Positions 59,421-64,000 of a stretch of 64,000 bases of DNA are shown here, one piece after another (position 1 is the stretch's first letter; every line of letters starts with the position of its first letter). This DNA comes from Streptomyces spiroverticillatus. Lineage in GTDB: Bacteria; Actinomycetota; Actinomycetes; Streptomycetales; Streptomycetaceae. Position numbers and translations under genes: made by a program. The notes under the pieces were generated by a model that made no database searches, had not been told where the DNA came from, and saw nothing but the letters and a program-made list of their open reading frames with translations. The stretch is from the NCBI GenBank assembly GCA_014650415.1, contig BMUX01000005.1, positions 310,001 to 374,000 on the forward strand, given 5' to 3'.

Positions 59421-59738
59421 ATGACCACCTACGTCGTCACCCTTCCCGGCACGCTCCTCGACAAGCTCACGCCCGCCGCCCGGGCGGTGCTGCTGCGCGA
59501 GTTGAGCCCGGCGGACCCCCGGCACACCGCGCTCGGCGAGGCGGAGGACCTCGACCGGCTGAGCCTGGACGAGGAGAACTCCACGTTCGTCATCCGGCTG
59601 GAGGTGCAGGCGGCGACCAGCGGGGAGGCGGAGCTGGAGGCGCGCCGGATCGCCGAGAGGGCGCTGCGGTCGGCGGGACTCGACGAGCAGGCGGCACCGA
59701 TGGGGCCCGCGGCGATTTCCGGGATCGACACGGAGTGA
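59421..59738 (+). CDS. Small hypothetical protein
   Basis: 105 residues beginning MTTYVVTLPGTLLDKLTPAAR. A mixed alpha/beta composition with an Asp/Glu-rich middle, no signal or membrane segment, and no recognised family. It follows the DinB-like gene by 45 bp in the same direction. A 15-bp tandem repeat starts at its stop codon. Confidence 0.65.
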   Translation: MTTYVVTLPGTLLDKLTPAARAVLLRELSPADPRHTALGEAEDLDRLSLDEENSTFVIRLEVQAATSGEAELEARRIAERALRSAGLDEQAAPMGPAAISGIDTE

Positions 59739-59794
59739 GAGGCCGCGGGGTGAGAGGGCGCAGGATGAGAGGCCGCAGGGTGATGGGCCTTGGG
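59735..59794 (+). repeat. 15-bp tandem repeat, four units
   Basis: Units GTGAGAGGCCGCGGG (59735), GTGAGAGGGCGCAGG (59750), ATGAGAGGCCGCAGG (59765) and GTGATGGGCCTTGGG (59780), with a partial fifth. It begins over the stop codon of the small hypothetical gene and lies in the 179-bp gap before the next gene. Confidence 0.8.
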
Positions 59795-59917
59795 GTGAAC
59801 GGTTCGCACCGGAGGTGAGGTGCCCCGCCGGGGCTCTCCCCACCCGGCGCTCTCCCGCCCGAAGCACTCCCCGCACGACTATGGGAACCTTCGCACCCCC
59901 GCGCTACCCTCCGCCGC

Positions 59918-60997
59918 ATGATTCCCACGGTCGTCTGGGGCACGGGGAACGTCGGCCGCGCGGCCATCCGCGCCGTCGACGCACACCCGGAGCTGGAACT
60001 CACCGCCGTACTCGTCCACGACCCGGCCAAGGTCGGGCGTGACGCGGGTCGCATCGCCGGACTGGAGCGGGAGCTGGGGGTGCGCGCGGTCGACGACGTC
60101 GACTCCGTGCTGGCCGCCCGGCCCCGCGCGCTCGTCTACGCCGCCTCCGGCGACATGCGCCCCGACGACGCCCACGCGGACGTCGCCCGGGCACTCCGTA
60201 CCGGAGCGGTCGTCGTCACGCCCGCGCTGTACGCCCTCTACGATCCGCCGAGCGCCCCGCCCGAACTGCTCAAACCCCTCCAGGAAGCAGCCGAGGCGGG
60301 CGGCGGTGCGCTCTTCGTCTCCGGCGTCGACCCCGGCTGGGGCAACGACGTGCTGCCGCTGCTCATCAGCGGGCTCGGGAGCAGGCTCGACGCCGTGCGC
60401 TGCCAGGAGATCTTCGACTACTCGACGTACGAGCAGGAGGAGTCGGTCCGCGACCTGATCGGCATGGGGCATCCGCTCGACTACGTCGCGCCGATGCTGC
60501 TGGAGACCGTGCCGACCATGATCTGGGGCGGTCAACTGCGGCTCATGGCGCGGGCGCTGGGGGTCGAGATCGAGGAGATACGGGAGACGATGCAGCGGCG
60601 GCCGCTGGAGCGGACCGTCACCACGCGCACCATGGGCGAGTTCGCGGCGGGCACGCAGGGAGCGGTCCGGTTCGAGGTGCAGGGGATTGTGGACGGTGTG
60701 CCGAGGCTGGTGATCGAGCACATCACGCGCATCCACCCGTCCTGCGCGCCCGACTGGCCCTCGCCGCCCGACGGGACCGGCGCGCACCGGGTGATCGTCG
60801 AGGGGCGGCCGCGGATCGAGGTGACGGTCGAGGCGAGCGACGAGGACGAGAACCGTTCGGCGGGTGGCAACGCCACGGCGGTGGGGCGGCTGGTGAATGC
60901 CATCGACTGGCTGGTCGGGGCACCGGCCGGGATCTACGACGCACTGGACGTGCCCCTGCGTGCGGCGCGGGGGCGGCTGGGAAGGGGTTCGGCGTGA
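59918..60997 (+). CDS. DapB-like / 2,4-diaminopentanoate-dehydrogenase-like oxidoreductase
   Basis: 359 residues. The Rossmann start IPTVVWGTGNVGRAAIRAV (GxGNxG) and VHDPAKVGRDAGRIAG match dihydrodipicolinate reductase N-domains. The C-terminal domain contains GVDPGWGNDVLPLLISGL and MIWGGQLRLMARALG, as in 2,4-diaminopentanoate dehydrogenase homologues. It is an NAD(P)-linked enzyme of unknown substrate. The stop overlaps the next GTG (GTGA), forming a two-gene operon. Confidence 0.88.
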   Translation: MIPTVVWGTGNVGRAAIRAVDAHPELELTAVLVHDPAKVGRDAGRIAGLERELGVRAVDDVDSVLAARPRALVYAASGDMRPDDAHADVARALRTGAVVVTPALYALYDPPSAPPELLKPLQEAAEAGGGALFVSGVDPGWGNDVLPLLISGLGSRLDAVRCQEIFDYSTYEQEESVRDLIGMGHPLDYVAPMLLETVPTMIWGGQLRLMARALGVEIEEIRETMQRRPLERTVTTRTMGEFAAGTQGAVRFEVQGIVDGVPRLVIEHITRIHPSCAPDWPSPPDGTGAHRVIVEGRPRIEVTVEASDEDENRSAGGNATAVGRLVNAIDWLVGAPAGIYDALDVPLRAARGRLGRGSA

Positions 60998-61482
60998 GCG
61001 GCATCGAGATCGACGTACCGGAGGGCAAGAATCCGATCGAGTACGTGTGGGGTGACATGGTGCCCGGCATCGGGCCCGCCGCGGCGAACTTCTCGCTGGC
61101 CGTGTACGCCCACACGACGCTCGGGCTCCGCGAGTTCGAGGCGGCGCGGCTGAGGATCGCGCAGGTCAACGGGTGTCTGTTCTGCCTGGACTGGCGGACG
61201 GACCGGGACGGCGAAAAGGTCGAGGAGGAGTTCGCGGCGGCGGTCGAGAACTGGCGGACTGCCGAGACGCTGGACGTGCGGACGCGGCTGGCGGCGGAGT
61301 ACGCGGAGCGGTACGCGCTCGATCACCACGGCCTGGACGAGGAGTTCTGGGAGCGGATGACGGGCAGCTACGCGCAGGCGGAGATCGTCGAGTTGACGAT
61401 GTCCCTCGGCTCCTGGCTGGCCTTCGGACGGCTCAACCGGGTGCTGGGGCTGGACGCGAGGTGCGTGCTGCCGGGTCATTGA
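60994..61482 (+). CDS. Carboxymuconolactone decarboxylase / AhpD-like protein
   Basis: 162 residues, GTG start coupled to the upstream dehydrogenase. The AhpD-type redox motif is GCLFCLDWRT (CxxC), in a helical CMD fold (LREFEAARLRIAQVNGCLFCLDW, EIVELTMSLGSWLAFGRLNRVL). It may act as a peroxide-reducing or thiol-dependent partner of the dehydrogenase (inference). Confidence 0.88.
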   Translation: MSGIEIDVPEGKNPIEYVWGDMVPGIGPAAANFSLAVYAHTTLGLREFEAARLRIAQVNGCLFCLDWRTDRDGEKVEEEFAAAVENWRTAETLDVRTRLAAEYAERYALDHHGLDEEFWERMTGSYAQAEIVELTMSLGSWLAFGRLNRVLGLDARCVLPGH

Positions 61483-61598
61483 AAGCGAGGGCGCGGGGCC
61501 CGGTCCGTCGCGGGTCCGGGATTCCGGGCGGATGCCTCTACCCTGAGCCTCGGAGCCGGCGGGATGCCGGGAGGTGGCGGGGGAAGGCGACGTGGCGC

Positions 61599-62312
61599 GT
61601 GGGTGAGCGAGGGGTACCCAAGTACTTGCAGGTCAAGGCGGCCCTGCTGACCTGGATCGACGACCTGGAGCCGGGGGCGGCCCTGCCCTCCGAGGTCGAA
61701 CTCGCCCACGACTTCGCCGTGTCCCGGGTCACCATGCGCCGCGCCACCACCGAACTGGTCCTGGAGGGCCGCCTCACCCGCAGCCAGGGGAAGGTGACGC
61801 GGGTCGTGGGCGAGAAGATCCGCATCCCCGTGCTGCTGGGCCGCGGGCACACCGAGCAGATGCGGGCCGGCGGGTACGAGGTGAGCCGCGAGGTCCTCGA
61901 CCACGGGGTCGCGGCGGCGGACCGGCGTGTGGCAGGTGAGCTGGAAGTGGCCCCCGGGGCCGAGGTGTTCGCGCTGCGCCGCAGGGTCGTGGCGCAGGGC
62001 ATGCCGATCGGTCTGGAGACCACGTACCTCGCCCGGGCCGCCGACTTCGCCGCGCTCGACGCGCAGGAGCTGGCCGGGTCGACGTACGCACGGCTCACCG
62101 GACCGCTCGGCGTGACCCTCGCCCGTACCACCGAACGCGTCGAGACCACCCCGATCCCGCTGGAGGCCGCGCAGGCGCTGGACGCGTCGAGCGAGGTCAC
62201 GGCGCTGGTGGTGCACCGGGTGACCGTGGACGCGGCCGGCCGCCCCGTCGAGTACTCCCATGTCCTCTACCGGGGCGACCGGATCACGCTCAGCTACACG
62301 CTGGAGAGGTGA
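61599..62312 (+). CDS. GntR/HutC-type regulator with UTRA domain
   Basis: 237 residues from GTG 61599. The winged HTH is KYLQVKAALLTWIDDLEPGAALPSEVELAHDFAVSRVTMRRATTELVLEGRLTRSQGKVTRV. The UTRA effector domain follows (EVFALRRRVVAQGMPIGLETTYLARA, ending RPVEYSHVLYRGDRITLSYTLER), the HutC subgroup that senses sugars, amino-sugars or related metabolites. Its 3' end overlaps the convergent kinase gene by 19 bp. Target unknown. Confidence 0.9.
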   Translation: MGERGVPKYLQVKAALLTWIDDLEPGAALPSEVELAHDFAVSRVTMRRATTELVLEGRLTRSQGKVTRVVGEKIRIPVLLGRGHTEQMRAGGYEVSREVLDHGVAAADRRVAGELEVAPGAEVFALRRRVVAQGMPIGLETTYLARAADFAALDAQELAGSTYARLTGPLGVTLARTTERVETTPIPLEAAQALDASSEVTALVVHRVTVDAAGRPVEYSHVLYRGDRITLSYTLER

Positions 62313-62869
62313 GCGGCCGGGGTCAGGCCGGTCGCGGCGAGGACCGCGTCCACCGTCTCCGCGACGGTGAGGGTCGCGTTGTCGATCCAGATCCCCTCGC
62401 CGCCGAGTTCCGTGCGCATGGCCTCGTCCAGGGGTGACCAGTCGATGTCCAGGACCTTCGCGCGCGTGCGGTTGCGCTGCCAGGCCACCATCGGGCCGGG
62501 CGCCAGGAAGACGACGTGCAGCGGTACGGAGGTCAGCGTTTCGCGGTAGAAGTCCAGGTGGGAGCTGCGGACCACCACGTCGTCGAGCACCGGCAGAAAT
62601 CCGGCCCGCGCGAAACTGCCCGCCAGCAGGCAGGCGTTGCGGGCCCGCAGGAAGATCTGCCGGTCGGCCTCCGGGGCCGGGGTCGGCGAGGGCCACTGTC
62701 CGCCGCTGACGATCATCCCCTGGAGCGCGTCCACCTCCACGTGCGCCGACGCCCCGAACCGTGCGGCCAGCGCGGCGGCCACCGTGGACTTGCCGCTGCC
62801 GGGTATGCCGGACAGCAGCACGGCTCCGGGCGCCGGTTCGCGGTCGAGGGGGGTGGGGTTCAGGCTCAC
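62294..62869 (-). CDS. AAA_33 P-loop kinase (zeta-toxin/CPT-like phosphotransferase)
   Basis: 191 residues from GTG 62869 (GGAGG upstream). Walker A is LLSGIPGSGKSTVAAAL, followed by HVEVDALQGMI and the VVFLAPGPMVAWQRNRTRAKV LID-like region. Such kinases phosphorylate small molecules (e.g. chloramphenicol or nucleotides) and some are toxins; no antitoxin-like gene is paired here. The GTG overlaps the stop of the upstream gene (GTGA), indicating cotranscription. Confidence 0.85.
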   Translation of the reverse strand: MSLNPTPLDREPAPGAVLLSGIPGSGKSTVAAALAARFGASAHVEVDALQGMIVSGGQWPSPTPAPEADRQIFLRARNACLLAGSFARAGFLPVLDDVVVRSSHLDFYRETLTSVPLHVVFLAPGPMVAWQRNRTRAKVLDIDWSPLDEAMRTELGGEGIWIDNATLTVAETVDAVLAATGLTPAAHLSSV

Positions 62870-64000
62870 GGGGCCTCCAGGCGTACGTCGAAGACATAGG
62901 GAGACGGAGCATATGTGGCGGGGCGGTCGGAGCAGTCGGGGAGGAGGAGGCCGGTGACCTGCGCTTTGGGTGGGAGGGGGACGGTGAGGCGGTAGAGGTG
63001 GAGGGTGCCGTCCGGGGAGGAAGCGGCCACGGGGTGCGGGGAGTCGGGGGCGTCCGTGTCCCAGGCGGGGATGTAGAGGTCGAAGGGGTGGCGGGTGCCG
63101 TCCGCGAGGAGTACGGCGCCGGGGCCGCCGCCGGGGTAGAAGGCGCTGCCGGCGAGGAGGGTGAGGGCGGAGCCCGTACCGGTGAGGCGGATGGCCTGGC
63201 CGCCGCAGAGGACGGCGTCGCCCTCGGTGCCTGGGGTGGTTCCGGCCAGGATTTCCGACGGCCAGGTCCGGCCGCCGCCGTCCGCGTTGCCCGACTCGCC
63301 GGTCGCGGTCCATTGCTTGGCCGCGTTCAGGTCCGGGTGGGGGACGGCCACGACTGTTTCGGCGTACGTTCCGCCGCCCGGCCAGCGGGCCTCGGCGGTC
63401 AGCCAGGAGGGGGTGCGGGGGGCGTCCGACGGGACCTCGACCCGCCACCGGCCGGGGCCGAGCGGCACCGACTTCCAGTCCAGGTCGGAGAACAGGTGCC
63501 AGGTGGTGCCGGGGGGTACGTTGCCGTGTGCCGTGACCAGGATGTCCGTGCCCGGCTCGGGCATGGCGGTGTCCGTGGTCAGGGTGAGGGCTGGGAGGCG
63601 ACCGGACGTCACGTGCACGCCGTCCACTGCGAACCAGCCCGAACCCGTCGTCGTCAGCCGCCAGTGCAGGCGCATCTCGCGGGCGCCCGCAGGCACGTCG
63701 ACGTGCAGGCGGAAGGGGCGGGCGACCGTTTCGGTGCCGTGGTTGGCGGTGTCGTGGGAGGGGCCGAAGCGGAGGAGCGGCTGCTCCGGGCCGTCGTCGA
63801 AGGTGGCGGTCACCGTGGCGTGGCCGTCCGCGTGCTGGCGGTAGTGGGCCATGAACTCGACGGTGAGGGATATCAGTTGGGTTGTGTCGTACGGGGCTGA
63901 GTGCAGCGTCGCGTCGAAGGGCGCCCCGTGGGCGCCGTCGCCCTGGCCGTGCCGGAGTGCAGCGTCGGCCACCGCGAAGACCCCGCGTGCGCGGACGAAG
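62866..64000 (-). CDS. C-terminal part of a large unidentified protein (cut by window edge)
   Basis: The frame is open from the window edge to the TGA at 62868-62866. At the edge it reads FVRARGVFAVADAAL..., so the true start is outside. The visible ~378 residues are beta-rich modules (LISLTVEFMAHYRQHADGHATVTATFDDG, RPFRLHVDVPAGAREMRLHWRLTTTGSGWFAVDGVHV, then a third beta domain), consistent with carbohydrate-binding or Ig-like domains of a phosphoesterase or glycosidase. Catalytic part not seen. Coupled to the AAA_33 kinase gene. Confidence 0.6.
   Translation of the reverse strand, partial: FVRARGVFAVADAALRHGQGDGAHGAPFDATLHSAPYDTTQLISLTVEFMAHYRQHADGHATVTATFDDGPEQPLLRFGPSHDTANHGTETVARPFRLHVDVPAGAREMRLHWRLTTTGSGWFAVDGVHVTSGRLPALTLTTDTAMPEPGTDILVTAHGNVPPGTTWHLFSDLDWKSVPLGPGRWRVEVPSDAPRTPSWLTAEARWPGGGTYAETVVAVPHPDLNAAKQWTATGESGNADGGGRTWPSEILAGTTPGTEGDAVLCGGQAIRLTGTGSALTLLAGSAFYPGGGPGAVLLADGTRHPFDLYIPAWDTDAPDSPHPVAASSPDGTLHLYRLTVPLPPKAQVTGLLLPDCSDRPATYAPSPYVFDVRLEAP

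Overview
This is high-GC actinobacterial DNA, almost certainly Streptomyces. Codons are strongly GC-biased at the third position, GTG and TTG starts are frequent, genes are often coupled by 4-nt ATGA/GTGA overlaps, and the gene families (DUF4232 lipoprotein, BlaI/M56 pair, TerD, RsbW-type ATPase, DUF5997, many divergent MarR/TetR pairs) are typical of that genus. No rRNA, tRNA, dnaA/gyrB/rpmH block or CRISPR array was found, so this is not the chromosomal oriC neighbourhood. Species, and chromosome versus large plasmid, cannot be decided from the window.

Layout. 0-10.8 kb: an export-type ABC transporter, a DUF4232 lipoprotein, an operon of two ATP-grasp ligases plus a divergent inositol-monophosphatase-like protein, an SDR/TetR pair, and a two-component system divergent from a second ABC transporter. 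10.8-22.4 kb: small regulators and metabolic genes, including an internally deleted cysteine synthase, a MerR-thioredoxin unit, a WYL regulator, two amphipathic-metabolite exporters or membrane proteins, a His-rich methyltransferase divergent from an XRE-cupin regulator, and a TetR/hydrolase pair with a perfect palindromic operator.

22.4-35 kb is the most distinctive part and reads like the maintenance core of a large plasmid or chromid. A PrimPol-type primase and an SF3 (D5-type) helicase are translationally coupled. Upstream of them lie about 1.1 kb of apparently non-coding DNA with about 19 copies of a 10-bp iteron-like motif (AGGGACTGAA and close variants, both orientations), a candidate replication origin. 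About 4 kb further on is a coupled parA-parB operon, followed over 3.5 kb by 11 copies of a 16-bp palindrome (GTTGTCCGCGGACAAC) that I propose are its centromere (parS) sites. One copy sits at the centre of a perfect 48-bp palindrome, and three lie at an exact 25-bp period. The same iteron motif is also embedded in the 3' end of an ATP-grasp gene 22 kb away. Cargo genes (RsbW-like ATPase, tyrosine phosphatase, LysG/LysE exporter pair) lie between the replication and partition modules.

35-64 kb: an adenylate-forming ligase gene broken by an 11-bp tandem duplication with its TetR partner, a short UvrA-like ABC protein, DinB-type proteins, a ferredoxin/P450 pair, tatA, terD, a BlaI/M56 unit, a nucleoside deaminase, a secreted serine hydrolase, a MarR/MFS drug-efflux pair with three tandem dyads, an erythromycin-esterase-like gene, a lone FabF-type ketosynthase, a cupin/esterase operon with its MarR and operator, and a GntR/UTRA regulator. 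Both window edges cut genes.
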